From CAIQPV01 sp963719855 (GTDB lineage: Bacteria; Pseudomonadota; Gammaproteobacteria; Burkholderiales; Gallionellaceae): DNA of 64,000 nucleotides. Shown here one piece after another: positions 37,462-46,146 of this stretch (the first letter of the stretch is position 1; each line of letters begins with the position of its first letter). The notes beneath the pieces were generated by a model. It had not been told where the DNA came from and did not search any database. It saw only the letters and a program-made list of their open reading frames with translations. The DNA is taken from the NCBI GenBank assembly GCA_963719855.1, contig CAVRDK010000005.1:99781-163780 (forward strand), given 5' to 3'. The translations under genes were made by a program, and so were the position numbers.

Positions 37462-38265
37462 GTGTCATCCCAAGCGCTAGTCGAAATCCGCGATGTTAAT
37501 TTTGCCTATGACAGCCGCCCTATCCTGAAAGGCATCAACATGACCTTCCCCAAGGGCAAGTTGATCGCCGTCATGGGCCTGAGCGGCTGCGGCAAGACGA
37601 CGATATTGCGTCACATCGGCGGGGTGCTCAAGCCGACCAAGGGCTATGTGAAAGTGGACGGGCAGGTTATCCACGATCTGGATCAGGACGGACTGTACCG
37701 GATGCGCCGCAAGATGGGGATGCTGTTCCAGTTTGGCGCACTGTTCACCGACATGACGGTGTTTGACAACGTGGCATTCCAGATGCGCGAACATACCGAC
37801 CTGCCTGAGGAAATTATCCGCGACTTGGTGATGATGAAGCTGCACGCGGTCGGGCTGTATGGTACGCAGGATTTGTTGCCCGCCGAGCTTTCCGGCGGCA
37901 TGGCGCGGCGCGTGGCGCTGGCGCGCACCATTGCGCTGGATCCTATGCTGATCATGTATGACGAGCCGTTCGCCGGGCTTGATCCGATTTCTTTGACGGT
38001 GGTGGGCGAGTTGATCCGCCGCCTGAATGACGCGCTGGGTGCGACTTCCATCGTGGTGACGCATGACGTGCAGGAGTCGCTCAAGATCGTGGATTACGTT
38101 TATTTCGTTTCAGACGGCGCGATCATCGCGGAAGGTTCGGCGGACGAAATTCGCGCTTCCGGCGAAGCGTTCGTGCGCCAGTTCGTCCATGGCGAGATGG
38201 ATGGGCCGATTCCGTTCCATTACCCCAGCGGTGATTTCAACAAGGATTTGGGAGTGCGCGTCTGA
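37462..38265 (+). CDS. mlaF: Phospholipid ABC transporter ATP-binding protein MlaF
   Basis: 267 residues from a GTG start. Walker A is GLSGCGKTT, the signature LSGGMARRVALART and Walker B LIMYDEPFAGLD. The family-specific DQDGLYRMRRKMGMLFQ and GALFTDMTVFDNV patterns mark it as MlaF rather than a generic ABC ATPase. It powers the inner-membrane MlaFEDB complex that moves phospholipids between the inner membrane and periplasmic MlaC, maintaining outer-membrane lipid asymmetry. Its stop overlaps the mlaE start by one base, beginning a tight operon of five genes. Confidence 0.95.
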   Translation: MSSQALVEIRDVNFAYDSRPILKGINMTFPKGKLIAVMGLSGCGKTTILRHIGGVLKPTKGYVKVDGQVIHDLDQDGLYRMRRKMGMLFQFGALFTDMTVFDNVAFQMREHTDLPEEIIRDLVMMKLHAVGLYGTQDLLPAELSGGMARRVALARTIALDPMLIMYDEPFAGLDPISLTVVGELIRRLNDALGATSIVVTHDVQESLKIVDYVYFVSDGAIIAEGSADEIRASGEAFVRQFVHGEMDGPIPFHYPSGDFNKDLGVRV

Positions 38266-39053
38266 TGTCTATAGCCAGTAGCTTGCGGGGCATCGGGTCG
38301 CGCGTGATAAATGCCGTGTGGCGCATCGGCTATGCCTCGCGTTTTTTTATGATGACGCTGTTCTACTCTGGTCTCAGCTTCCGCCGCTTCCGGCTGACGG
38401 TGCGGGAAATATTTTTTTCCGGCGTGATGTCGCTCATCATCATCCTGGTTGCAGGGATGTTTGTCGGCATGGTGCTGGGCTTGCAGGGGTATGAAACGCT
38501 CAAACGCTACGGTTCTGAATCGGCGCTTGGCTCGCTGGTGGCGCTGAGCCTGGTGCGCGAACTGGGGCCGGTGCTGGCCGCGCTGCTGTTCGCCAGTCGC
38601 GCCGGGTCGGCGATGACGGCGGAGATCGGTCTGATGAAGGCAACCGAGCAGATTTCCGCTATGGAGATGATGGCCGTGAACCCGATTGCGCGCGTGGTGG
38701 CGCCGCGCTTCTGGGCCGGGGTGCTTTCCATGCCTTTGCTGGCCGCGATGTTTTCCGCGATGGGCGTGTTCGGCGGCTATGTGGTGGGCGTGGTGCTGAT
38801 CGGCGTGGACGAGGGCTCGTTCTGGTCGCAGATGCAGGGGGCGGTGGATTTTCGGCATGACGTGCTGAACGGTGTCATCAAGAGTTTGGTGTTCGGCGTG
38901 GCGGTGACGGTCATCTCGCTGTTCGAGGGCTATGACGCGCCGCCCACTGCGGAAGGCGTTTTGGGGGCCACCACTCGCACCGTGGTGCAATCGTCGCTGG
39001 CCATCCTGATGCTGGACTTTATTTTGACTGCATTCATGTTTCGAGGGGATTGA
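38265..39053 (+). CDS. mlaE: Phospholipid ABC transporter permease MlaE
   Basis: 262 residues with five to six hydrophobic segments. The conserved MlaE core is seen in LGLQGYETLKRYG, LVRELGPVLAALLFASRAG and TEQISAMEMMAVNP, ending LDFILTAFMFRGD. It forms the membrane dimer of the MlaFEDB complex. It overlaps mlaF by one base and is followed by mlaD two bases on, indicating translational coupling. Confidence 0.95.
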   Translation: MSIASSLRGIGSRVINAVWRIGYASRFFMMTLFYSGLSFRRFRLTVREIFFSGVMSLIIILVAGMFVGMVLGLQGYETLKRYGSESALGSLVALSLVRELGPVLAALLFASRAGSAMTAEIGLMKATEQISAMEMMAVNPIARVVAPRFWAGVLSMPLLAAMFSAMGVFGGYVVGVVLIGVDEGSFWSQMQGAVDFRHDVLNGVIKSLVFGVAVTVISLFEGYDAPPTAEGVLGATTRTVVQSSLAILMLDFILTAFMFRGD

Positions 39054-39055
39054 TT

Positions 39056-39520
39056 ATGGAGCGTACTACGCTGGATTTATGGGTAGGTATGTTCGTCGTG
39101 GCGGGCATTGGGGCGCTGGTGGTGCTGGCGTTCAAAGTGGGCAATCTGAGCACTTACAACGTATCTGAGGCTTATCAGTTGCAGGCAAATTTTTCCAACA
39201 TCGGCGGCCTCAAATCTCAGGCCTCGATTAAGAGTGCCGGCGTGCTGGTCGGGCGGGTAACGGGAATTACCCTGGATAGCAAGCAATATGAGGCCAGGGT
39301 GGTAATGAGCATAGATAGTCGCTACCAGTTTCCAAAAGATACGATCGCCAAGATTCTGACTTCCGGTCTGCTGGGCGAGCAATACATCGGCTTGGATCCG
39401 GGTGGTGATACTGTGATGCTAAAGCGCGGCGATGAAATCAAGCAGACGCAATCCGCCGTGGTGCTGGAAGATATGATCGGGAAATTTTTATATAATAAGG
39501 CCGAGAGCGGCAAGCAATAA
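39056..39520 (+). CDS. mlaD: Phospholipid transporter substrate-binding MCE protein MlaD
   Basis: 154 residues from the ATG at 39056. One N-terminal transmembrane helix (LWVGMFVVAGIGALVVLAF) anchors a single MCE domain with NIGGLKSQASIKSAGVLVGR and SGLLGEQYIGLDPGG. MlaD hexamers form the periplasmic ring through which lipids pass. A GAGGGGA ribosome binding site precedes the start. It is the third gene of mlaFEDCB. Confidence 0.94.
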   Translation: MERTTLDLWVGMFVVAGIGALVVLAFKVGNLSTYNVSEAYQLQANFSNIGGLKSQASIKSAGVLVGRVTGITLDSKQYEARVVMSIDSRYQFPKDTIAKILTSGLLGEQYIGLDPGGDTVMLKRGDEIKQTQSAVVLEDMIGKFLYNKAESGKQ

Positions 39521-39536
39521 AGTGGGAGAAGTTGTG

Positions 39537-40169
39537 ATGAAGAAGATTGTTGCGCTGTGTTTTGCGGTGCCGTTGATGGTGGTATCTCTGGGCGCGCGTG
39601 CGGAGGTGACGGAGCCGGATGTGCTGATCAAGAACACCGCGCAGGAAGTGCTGGCTATCGTCAAGCACGATAAGGACATTCGGGCGGGCAACCAGAAAAA
39701 AATCTTGGAGTTGGTGGATGCCAAGGTGCTGCCGAATTTCGATTTCGAGCGCATGACGCGGCTGGCAGTCGGCAAGGGCTGGCGTAGCGCCACCCCGGAG
39801 CAGAAGAAGACGCTGGTGACGGAATTCCGCAACCTGCTGGTGCGTACCTATACCAACGCATTCACGCGCTTCCAGGATCAGACCGTGGAGGTCAAGCCGA
39901 TCAAGATGCCTGCGGGCGCGGATGAGGTGACTGTCAAGACGCTCATCGTCAAGCCGGGCGCGCAGACGATCGCGGTAGATTATGAAATGGAAAAGACCGC
40001 CGACGGCTGGAAGGCTTTCGACCTGTCGGTGGAAGGGGCGAGTCTGGTCACCACTTATCGCGGTACGTTCACCGATCAGGTGCAGCAGTCAGGGATTGAC
40101 GGGCTGATCAAGATGTTGGTGGATAAGAATGCCGCCAACAATGCAACGCACAAGGCCGACGCAAAGTGA
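39537..40169 (+). CDS. mlaC: Periplasmic phospholipid-binding protein MlaC
   Basis: 210 residues from the ATG at 39537, preceded by GGGAGAA. A signal peptide (MKKIVALCFAVPLMVVSLGA, cut near ARA) leads into the Tol-Ttg2/MlaC fold: KILELVDAKVLPNFDFERMT, TPEQKKTLVTEFRNLLVRTY and a C-terminal Lys-rich tail. MlaC ferries a phospholipid through the periplasm between the outer-membrane MlaA complex and MlaFEDB; no mlaA gene is seen in the window. The stop overlaps the mlaB start (GTGA). Confidence 0.94.
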   Translation: MKKIVALCFAVPLMVVSLGARAEVTEPDVLIKNTAQEVLAIVKHDKDIRAGNQKKILELVDAKVLPNFDFERMTRLAVGKGWRSATPEQKKTLVTEFRNLLVRTYTNAFTRFQDQTVEVKPIKMPAGADEVTVKTLIVKPGAQTIAVDYEMEKTADGWKAFDLSVEGASLVTTYRGTFTDQVQQSGIDGLIKMLVDKNAANNATHKADAK

Positions 40170-40462
40170 TTACACGGGATGGCGACTGTTTGCAGGTATC
40201 GGGCCGCCTGACCATGGAGACAGTTGCAGCCGTGTTTAACACCGGCCTGCAGCCGGATGGGGATGGCGCGCTGGTGATAGATTTGGCGCAGGTTGAGACG
40301 GTGGATTCCGCCGCAGTCAGTCTGCTGCTGTCCTGGCTGCGCCGCGCGCAGCGCAATCAGGTGGCGATTTCCTTTGCCAATGTTCCGGATAACCTGTTGA
40401 GCCTTGCACGCTTGTATGGCGTTGCGGAATTGTTGCCGCTTCGCAACGCTCCTGCCGCATAA
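40166..40462 (+). CDS. mlaB: STAS domain protein MlaB
   Basis: 98 residues from a GTG that overlaps the mlaC stop. A single STAS domain is present: CLQVSGRLTMETV, VIDLAQVETVDSAAVSLLLSW and ISFANVPDNLLSLARLYGV. MlaB binds MlaF in the cytoplasm and stabilises the transporter. The conserved serine of STAS domains is present in VDSAAV. It ends the mla operon, before a repeat element. Confidence 0.9.
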   Translation: MITRDGDCLQVSGRLTMETVAAVFNTGLQPDGDGALVIDLAQVETVDSAAVSLLLSWLRRAQRNQVAISFANVPDNLLSLARLYGVAELLPLRNAPAA

Positions 40463-40486
40463 CCTTAACCGCAATTGTCCACTTAA

Positions 40487-40610
40487 CCGTTCGTGGTGAC
40501 CCTACGACTACGCTCAGGACTAAAGGCCATGTCGAACCACCAGCTACGCAACCAGAACCCTTCGACAAGCTCAGGCGGGTGCCCGACCAAAAGCTCTATG
40601 GGACGAACGG
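40487..40610. repeat. 124-bp repeat with terminal inverted CCGTTCG/CGAACGG
   Basis: Ends CCGTTCG (40487-40493) and CGAACGG (40604-40610) are inverted. Inside are CTACGACTACGCTCAGGAC, the CCTTCGACAAGCTCAGG core shared with 473-496 and 2172-2235, and GGGTGCCCGACCAAAAGCT shared with 14261-14279. It resembles a non-autonomous miniature element and separates mlaB from the next operon. Confidence 0.7.
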
Positions 40611-40634
40611 AATTTTCTATTGGTCTTAACCTCC

Positions 40635-41534
40635 ATGTTTCCCGCCGTTGATGCTCGCCAGGTGCACAAGCACTATGGCTCTCTGCATGCTTTGGATGGG
40701 GTGGATTTGCGTATCGAGCAGGGCGAATTTTTCGGCTTGCTCGGCCCCAACGGTGCTGGCAAGACCACGCTGATTAATCTGCTGGCTGGACTAGCATTGC
40801 CGGATGGCGGGCAGATTTCCGTTCTGGGGTGTGATGTCGTCAAGCAATATCGTGACAGTCGCCGCCTGTTGGGCGTGGTGCCGCAGGAGTTGGTGTTCGA
40901 TCCTTTTTTTACCGTACGTGAAACCTTGCGTCTGCAATCCGGTTACTTCGGGCTGCGCCGCAACGATGCCTGGATCGACGAGGTAATGCATCACCTGGAT
41001 TTGACCGACAAGGCAGATACCAATATGCGCCGCCTGTCCGGCGGCATGAAGCGCCGCGTGCTGGTGGCGCAGGCGCTGGTGCATAAGCCGCCAGTAATCG
41101 TGCTGGACGAGCCCACAGCCGGGGTGGACGTGGAATTGCGCCAGACCATGTGGCGCTTCATCCAGCAACTCAACCGCGACGGCCAAACCGTGCTGTTAAC
41201 CACGCATTATCTGGAAGAGGCGGAAGCACTGTGCGGACGTATCGCCATGCTCAAACGCGGCCAGGTTGTGGCGTTGGACAGTACAAAAAATCTGCTCAGC
41301 AGCATCGCCGGGTGCCGGGTGCGTTTGAGGCTGGCCGATGTCTTGCCTGCCGCTTTGTTGCCTCAGGTAGTCGAACATACAGGAGAAAATTACCTGCTGG
41401 CGTTGTCGTCCTTTCAGGCATTGGAAACTGTGTTGACGGAGCTGCGGCTGGCTGGGGTAACGGTGCAGGAAATGGCGTTGCTTCAGCCAGATCTTGAAGA
41501 TGTATTTATGCGTGTCATGGGGCGGTCATGCTGA
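40635..41534 (+). CDS. ABC-2 type exporter ATP-binding protein, YadG-like
   Basis: 299 residues from the ATG at 40635; the open frame upstream lies within the repeat. Walker A GPNGAGKTT, signature LSGGMKRRVLVAQAL, Walker B VIVLDEPTAGVD and the H-loop LLTTHYLEEAE are intact. Together with the permease encoded next (seven-base overlap) it forms an ABC-2 exporter of the YadGH/NodIJ kind. The substrate is unknown. The position between mla and murA, kept in many betaproteobacteria as I recall, suggests an envelope role. Confidence 0.9.
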   Translation: MFPAVDARQVHKHYGSLHALDGVDLRIEQGEFFGLLGPNGAGKTTLINLLAGLALPDGGQISVLGCDVVKQYRDSRRLLGVVPQELVFDPFFTVRETLRLQSGYFGLRRNDAWIDEVMHHLDLTDKADTNMRRLSGGMKRRVLVAQALVHKPPVIVLDEPTAGVDVELRQTMWRFIQQLNRDGQTVLLTTHYLEEAEALCGRIAMLKRGQVVALDSTKNLLSSIAGCRVRLRLADVLPAALLPQVVEHTGENYLLALSSFQALETVLTELRLAGVTVQEMALLQPDLEDVFMRVMGRSC

Positions 41535-42283
41535 GCTTCTATACGCTATTTTACAAAGAGTCTCTGCGTGTGCAGAAGGTAGCTTTCCAAACATTGCTTT
41601 CACCGATTCTGACCTCACTGCTGTACCTGCTGATTTTTTCGCATGTGCTGGAGCGGCATGTCGAGGTATATCCGGGGGTGCGCTACACCGCCTTCCTGAT
41701 TCCCGGCTTGGTGATGATGTCGGTGTTGCAGAACGCCTTTGCCAACAGTTCGTCCAGCCTGATCCAGTCCAAGATCACCGGCAACATCGTGTTCGTGTTG
41801 CTGGCACCGATAACTTACTGGGAGTTCTTTGCCGCCTATGTGCTGGCCTCGGTGGTGCGCGGGTTGGTGGTGGGGGTGGGTGTATATCTGGCCGCCTTGT
41901 GGTTTGCGCAACCGCCGTTGCAGTTTCCGTTGTGGATCATATTGTTTGCCGTGTTGGGCAGCGCGTTGCTTGGCTCGCTGGGCGTGGTGGCGGGAATCTG
42001 GGCGGAAAAATTCGACCAGCTCGCGGGCTTCCAGAATTTCATCATTATGCCGCTGACATTTTTGTCCGGCGTGTTCTATTCCATTCACTCGCTGCCGGTT
42101 TTTTGGCAAGACTTGTCGCGTTTCAACCCGTTTTTTTATATGATAGACGGCTTCCGCTACGGATTCTTCGGCGCTTCCGACATTTCGCCGTGGTTTAGCT
42201 TAATGGTGGTGGGTGGGTGCTTGCTGGTCATGACAGGGCTTACCTTGGCGTTGTTGCGCTCGGGATATAAATTACGCGGATAA
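41528..42283 (+). CDS. ABC-2 type exporter permease, YadH-like
   Basis: 251 residues with six hydrophobic segments. Typical ABC-2 features are the N-terminal amphipathic stretch (FYTLFYKESLRVQKV), SFQTLLSP-like loop (AFQTLLSPILTSLLYLLIF), GLVMMSVLQNAFANSSSSLI, and the late FQNFIIMPLTFLSGVFYSI. It pairs with the ATPase before it. No substrate can be assigned. Confidence 0.9.
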   Translation: MLSFYTLFYKESLRVQKVAFQTLLSPILTSLLYLLIFSHVLERHVEVYPGVRYTAFLIPGLVMMSVLQNAFANSSSSLIQSKITGNIVFVLLAPITYWEFFAAYVLASVVRGLVVGVGVYLAALWFAQPPLQFPLWIILFAVLGSALLGSLGVVAGIWAEKFDQLAGFQNFIIMPLTFLSGVFYSIHSLPVFWQDLSRFNPFFYMIDGFRYGFFGASDISPWFSLMVVGGCLLVMTGLTLALLRSGYKLRG

Positions 42284-42287
42284 AAAT

Positions 42288-42527
42288 ATGGTCACTCCTG
42301 AAAGTATTCAAAAAAATATAGAGCAGGGCATGAATACCGTCCACCTCAGTGTGACCGGAGACGGTCAACACTTCGAGGCGGTAGTGGTGAGCGAAGAGTT
42401 CGCGGGAAAGAGTCGCGTGCAGCGCCACCAGCGGGTTTATCAGACATTGGGTGACAGGATGCGCGAAGAAGTTCATGCCTTGTCGATGAAAACCTTTACG
42501 CCACAAGAGTGGGAAAACAGTCGGTAG
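42288..42527 (+). CDS. BolA family protein, IbaG-like
   Basis: 79 residues. The class II KH-like BolA fold shows DGQHFEAVVVSEEFAGKSRVQ and RHQRVYQTLGDRM, with ALSMKTFTPQEW at the end. Position directly before murA matches ibaG (yrbA) in many proteobacteria, where it partners monothiol glutaredoxins in iron-sulfur handling or acid resistance. The TAG stop is itself the first base triplet of the hairpin repeat that follows. Confidence 0.88.
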   Translation: MVTPESIQKNIEQGMNTVHLSVTGDGQHFEAVVVSEEFAGKSRVQRHQRVYQTLGDRMREEVHALSMKTFTPQEWENSR

Positions 42528-42595
42528 ACGTTAGTCGCTAGTCGTTAGTTACTGCCACTTCAAACTAACGACTAACGACTACCCACTAGCGACTA
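42525..42595. repeat. Heptamer-built hairpin between bolA and murA
   Basis: Left arm TAGACGTTAGTCGCTAGTCG onward and right arm AACTAACGACTAACGACTAC onward pair over about 25 bases. It overlaps the bolA stop codon and ends six bases before the murA ATG, so it could lower the access of ribosomes to murA. Confidence 0.75.
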
Positions 42596-42601
42596 AAATT
42601 T

Positions 42602-43852
42602 ATGCAAAAATTAGCCATACAAGGCGGAACCCCGCTACGCGGTGAAGTGCGTATTTCCGGCGCGAAGAACGCGGCGCTGCCCATCATGTGCGCCGGGCTG
42701 TTGACGGCGGATGAATTGCATCTGGATAACATGCCGGATTTGCACGATGTCGCCACCATGCGCAAGCTGCTGGTGCAGATGGGCGTGACGGCAGCCGTCG
42801 AGCAAGGTGCGGTGACGCTGTGCGGCGCCAAGGTGGACAAGCTGGAAGCGCCCTATGACATGGTGAAGACCATGCGCGCGGCGGTGCTGGTGCTGGGGCC
42901 GCTGGTGGCGCGCTTCGGCGAGGCGCGTGTATCGCTGCCCGGCGGCTGCGCCATCGGTTCGCGCCCGGTTGACCTGCACATCAAGGGCTTGCAGGCGATG
43001 GGCGCTGAAATCCATATCGAGCACGGCTACATTCATGCCCAAGCGAAACGACTAAAAGGCGCGCGCATTTTCTTCGATATTGTCAGCGTTACGGGCACGG
43101 AAAATTTGATGATGGCCGCCGTGCTTGCCGATGGCGTGACTGTGCTGGAAAACGCCGCGCGCGAGCCTGAGGTGGTGGACTTGGCGAATTGTTTGCGCGC
43201 GATGGGGGCAAAGATTTCCGGCGATGGCACGGATACCATCACCGTCACTGGCGTGGGTAAACTGCATGGCGCATCGCACCGCATCATGCCGGATCGCATC
43301 GAGAGCGGCACTTTTCTGGTTGCGGCGGCAGCGAGCGGCGGCAGTATCATGCTGACCGACACGCGCGCCGACATCCTCGACACCGTGCTGGAAAAATTGG
43401 TCGAAACTGGTGCGCAGATTCGCGCAGAGGGCGACCGCATCCATCTGGAAATGAGCGGGCGTCCCAAGTCGGTCAACCTGCGCACTTCGCCGTATCCCGC
43501 CTTTCCCACCGACATGCAGGCGCAATTCATGGCGCTCAACACTGTGGCGCAAGGCAGCGCAATGGTGGTGGAAACCATCTTCGAAAACCGCTTCATGCAC
43601 GTGCAGGAACTGCGCCGCCTCGGCGCGCAGATAGATGTGGAAGGCAACACCTGCATGGTGCGCGGCGTGGATCATCTGGAAGGCGCTGCGGTGATGGCGA
43701 CTGACTTGCGTGCTTCCGCCTGCCTCGTGATCGCCGGGCTGGTGGCGCAGGGCGAGACCGTGATAGACCGCATCTACCATCTGGATCGCGGCTACGAGCA
43801 TATTGAGGCCAAACTTTCGCAGCTTGGTGCTAACATTCGTCGGATTAAATAA
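42602..43852 (+). CDS. murA: UDP-N-acetylglucosamine 1-carboxyvinyltransferase
   Basis: 416 residues, the usual length for MurA (about 419). It transfers enolpyruvate from PEP to UDP-GlcNAc, the first committed step of peptidoglycan synthesis. Visible features are SGAKNAALPIMCA, the catalytic-loop cysteine in LPGGCAIGSRPVDLH (the residue attacked by fosfomycin), GTENLMMAAVLADG, PDRIESGTFLV and DLRASACLVIAGL. No ribosome binding site is obvious because the preceding hairpin runs up to the start. hisG follows 13 bases on. Confidence 0.96.
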   Translation: MQKLAIQGGTPLRGEVRISGAKNAALPIMCAGLLTADELHLDNMPDLHDVATMRKLLVQMGVTAAVEQGAVTLCGAKVDKLEAPYDMVKTMRAAVLVLGPLVARFGEARVSLPGGCAIGSRPVDLHIKGLQAMGAEIHIEHGYIHAQAKRLKGARIFFDIVSVTGTENLMMAAVLADGVTVLENAAREPEVVDLANCLRAMGAKISGDGTDTITVTGVGKLHGASHRIMPDRIESGTFLVAAAASGGSIMLTDTRADILDTVLEKLVETGAQIRAEGDRIHLEMSGRPKSVNLRTSPYPAFPTDMQAQFMALNTVAQGSAMVVETIFENRFMHVQELRRLGAQIDVEGNTCMVRGVDHLEGAAVMATDLRASACLVIAGLVAQGETVIDRIYHLDRGYEHIEAKLSQLGANIRRIK

Positions 43853-43865
43853 CGGAATTCAAGCA

Positions 43866-44504
43866 ATGATCACCATCGCCCTGTCCAAAGGCCGCATCTT
43901 CGAGGAAACCCTGCCGTTGCTGGCGGCGGCAGGCATTACGCCGCTGGAAGACCCGGAGACTTCGCGCAAGCTGATCCTGTCGACCAATCGCGCCGATGTG
44001 CGGCTGATCATCGTGCGCGCTTCCGACGTGCCGACCTATGTGCAATACGGTGCAGCCGATCTCGGCGTGGCCGGCAAGGATGTGCTGAACGAGCATGGCG
44101 GCACTGGTCTGTACCAACCGCTGGATTTGAATATCGCGCGTTGCCGCATGATGGTGGCGGTGCGTGACGATTTTGATTACGACTCCGCCGTGCGCCAAGG
44201 CGCGCGCTTGCGGGTGGCGACCAAATATGTGCAGACGGCGCGCGAACATTTTGCTGCGAAGGGCGTGCATGTAGATTTGATCAAGCTGTACGGTTCGATG
44301 GAACTGGCGCCGCTGGTCGGCCTGTCTGACGCGATTGTCGATCTGGTCAGCAGCGGCAATACATTGAAGGCGAACAATCTCAAGGCAGTGGAAGAAGTCG
44401 CGCAGATTTCCTCGCGCTTGGTAGTGAACCAGGCTGCACTTAAATTGAAACGCGAGGCGATTCAACCGATGCTGGATGCTTTTGCAGGAGCAGTTTCCAA
44501 ATGA
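43866..44504 (+). CDS. hisG: ATP phosphoribosyltransferase, short form
   Basis: 212 residues from the ATG at 43866 (MITIALSKGRIFEETLPLLA); an upstream in-frame ATG lies inside murA and is not likely. Family features are NRADVRLIIVRASDVPTYVQ, GAADLGVAGKDVL, KYVQTAREHF and IVDLVSSGNTLKANNL. It catalyses the first, feedback-inhibited step of histidine synthesis. It lacks the C-terminal regulatory domain of the long form, so it should require HisZ, which is not in this window. It overlaps hisD by four bases. Confidence 0.95.
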   Translation: MITIALSKGRIFEETLPLLAAAGITPLEDPETSRKLILSTNRADVRLIIVRASDVPTYVQYGAADLGVAGKDVLNEHGGTGLYQPLDLNIARCRMMVAVRDDFDYDSAVRQGARLRVATKYVQTAREHFAAKGVHVDLIKLYGSMELAPLVGLSDAIVDLVSSGNTLKANNLKAVEEVAQISSRLVVNQAALKLKREAIQPMLDAFAGAVSK

Positions 44505-45796
44505 ATATCAAACGACTTTCTACCAAACAGGCGGATTTCAATAGGCAACTTAGTCAGTTGCTGGCATTCGAGGAAACAGCCGACGAAAAACTGGAAGCGA
44601 CTGTTGCTTCCATCCTCGCCGATGTGAAGCGTCGTGGCGATGCGGCCTTGCTCGAATATACGCAACGTTTCGACCGCCTGAATGTGAGCAGCGCAGTGGC
44701 GTTGGAATTGCCGCAAGCCGAGTTGCGCGCCGCATTCGAGGGTTTGCCTGTCGCGCAGCGCACGGCATTGGAGCAAGCCGCACAGCGCGTCACCGCTTAT
44801 CACCAGAAACAACTGCAAAGCTCATGGAACTATACAGAGGCCGACGGCACGTTGCTCGGTCAGCAGGTCACGCCGCTGGATCGCGTCGGCCTGTATGTGC
44901 CGGGCGGCAAGGCGGCTTATCCCTCCTCGGTGCTGATGAATGCGCTGCCAGCGAAAGTGGCGGGCGTGGGCGAACTCATCATGGTGGTGCCGACACCGGA
45001 CGGGGTGAAAAATCAACTGGTGCTGGCGGCGGCGCATCTCTCCGGCGTAGATCGGGTGTTTACCGTCGGCGGTGCGCAGGCGGTGGCGGCGTTGGCTTAT
45101 GGTACGGCTACCATCCCGAAAGTAGACAAGATCGTCGGCCCCGGCAACGCCTATGTGGCATCGGCCAAGCGCCGCGTGTTCGGCGTGGTCGGCATCGACA
45201 TGATCGCCGGACCATCGGAAATTCTGGTGATCTGCGACGGGAAAACCAACCCCGACTGGATTGCGATGGACTTGTTCTCGCAGGCCGAGCACGACGAACT
45301 CGCGCAAGCCATCCTGTTGTCGTCTGATGCAAAGTTCATCGAGGCGGTGGCAGCCAGCGCAGATAAGCTGCTGGAGCAGATGCCGCGCCGCGAGATCATC
45401 AAGACCGCGCTGGAAAATCGCGGCGCATTGATCCATGTCGCCGATCTGGAAGAGGCTTGTGCCATCAGCAACCGCATCGCGCCGGAACACCTGGAATTGT
45501 CGGTCGAGAATCCACAAGACTGGCTGCCCAAACTGAAACATGCCGGGGCGATCTTCATGGGGCGCTACACCTCCGAATCGCTCGGTGATTATTGTGCCGG
45601 GCCGAATCACGTCCTGCCCACCTCCGGCACCGCGCGCTTCTCATCTCCCTTGGGTGTGTACGACTTCCAGAAGCGCAGTAGTCTGATTCAGGTATCCGCG
45701 CAAGGCGCACAAACGCTGGGCGCGATTGCCGCAGAACTAGCTTTCGGCGAAGGCTTGCAGGCGCACGCGCAATCGGCTTTGTTCAGAAAAGGATAG
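44501..45796 (+). CDS. hisD: Histidinol dehydrogenase
   Basis: 431 residues. The enzyme oxidises L-histidinol to L-histidine in two NAD-dependent steps using a zinc ion. Landmarks are VGLYVPGGKAAYPSSVLMNA, KVDKIVGPGNAYVASAKR, DMIAGPSEILVI, the zinc-binding QAEHDE, and NHVLPTSGTARFSSPL near the end. The ATG overlaps the hisG stop (ATGA). The remaining histidine genes are not found downstream, so the cluster stops here, unlike in genomes where hisC follows. Confidence 0.96.
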   Translation: MNIKRLSTKQADFNRQLSQLLAFEETADEKLEATVASILADVKRRGDAALLEYTQRFDRLNVSSAVALELPQAELRAAFEGLPVAQRTALEQAAQRVTAYHQKQLQSSWNYTEADGTLLGQQVTPLDRVGLYVPGGKAAYPSSVLMNALPAKVAGVGELIMVVPTPDGVKNQLVLAAAHLSGVDRVFTVGGAQAVAALAYGTATIPKVDKIVGPGNAYVASAKRRVFGVVGIDMIAGPSEILVICDGKTNPDWIAMDLFSQAEHDELAQAILLSSDAKFIEAVAASADKLLEQMPRREIIKTALENRGALIHVADLEEACAISNRIAPEHLELSVENPQDWLPKLKHAGAIFMGRYTSESLGDYCAGPNHVLPTSGTARFSSPLGVYDFQKRSSLIQVSAQGAQTLGAIAAELAFGEGLQAHAQSALFRKG

Positions 45797-46146
45797 GCTC
45801 CCAGCTTTATGCAAAATTCAGGCTAAGAATACAAGGGGTCTGATGTCCAAGCCGGACGAACCGGAGCTAACCTATGCACCTGTCAGCAGCAAGGACGCGG
45901 AGCGTGGGAACGCTATTATGTAGATTGTGGTTTTTCTGGACTAACCTATCTATCCCTCGCGCACGGCGGCTAATTCTACAATGAACATGCAACCCTACAA
46001 AAGATGGGATATGGATCGCTCAGCGGTTTCCATTTTTGTCGAGTTAAAAAGGCTTTGATGCCGGGCTTTTTTTCTAAAACTTCAATTTGCAACAATAGGG
46101 AAAAGGTTCTAGTATGTTTAAAGGATATCAATAATTCTGCGAGAAA
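45797..46146. other. Gene-free 350-base region downstream of hisD
   Basis: No supported gene. A 26-codon frame at 45843-45923 (MSKPDEPELTYAP...) has no ribosome binding site and is probably chance. The region should hold the hisD transcript end and the promoter of the diguanylate cyclase gene. Confidence 0.4.

Noticed and set aside
43803..43865. hisG start inside murA
   Set aside because: The extra 21 residues are murA codons in another frame; MITIALSKGR at 43866 is the family's normal N-terminus.
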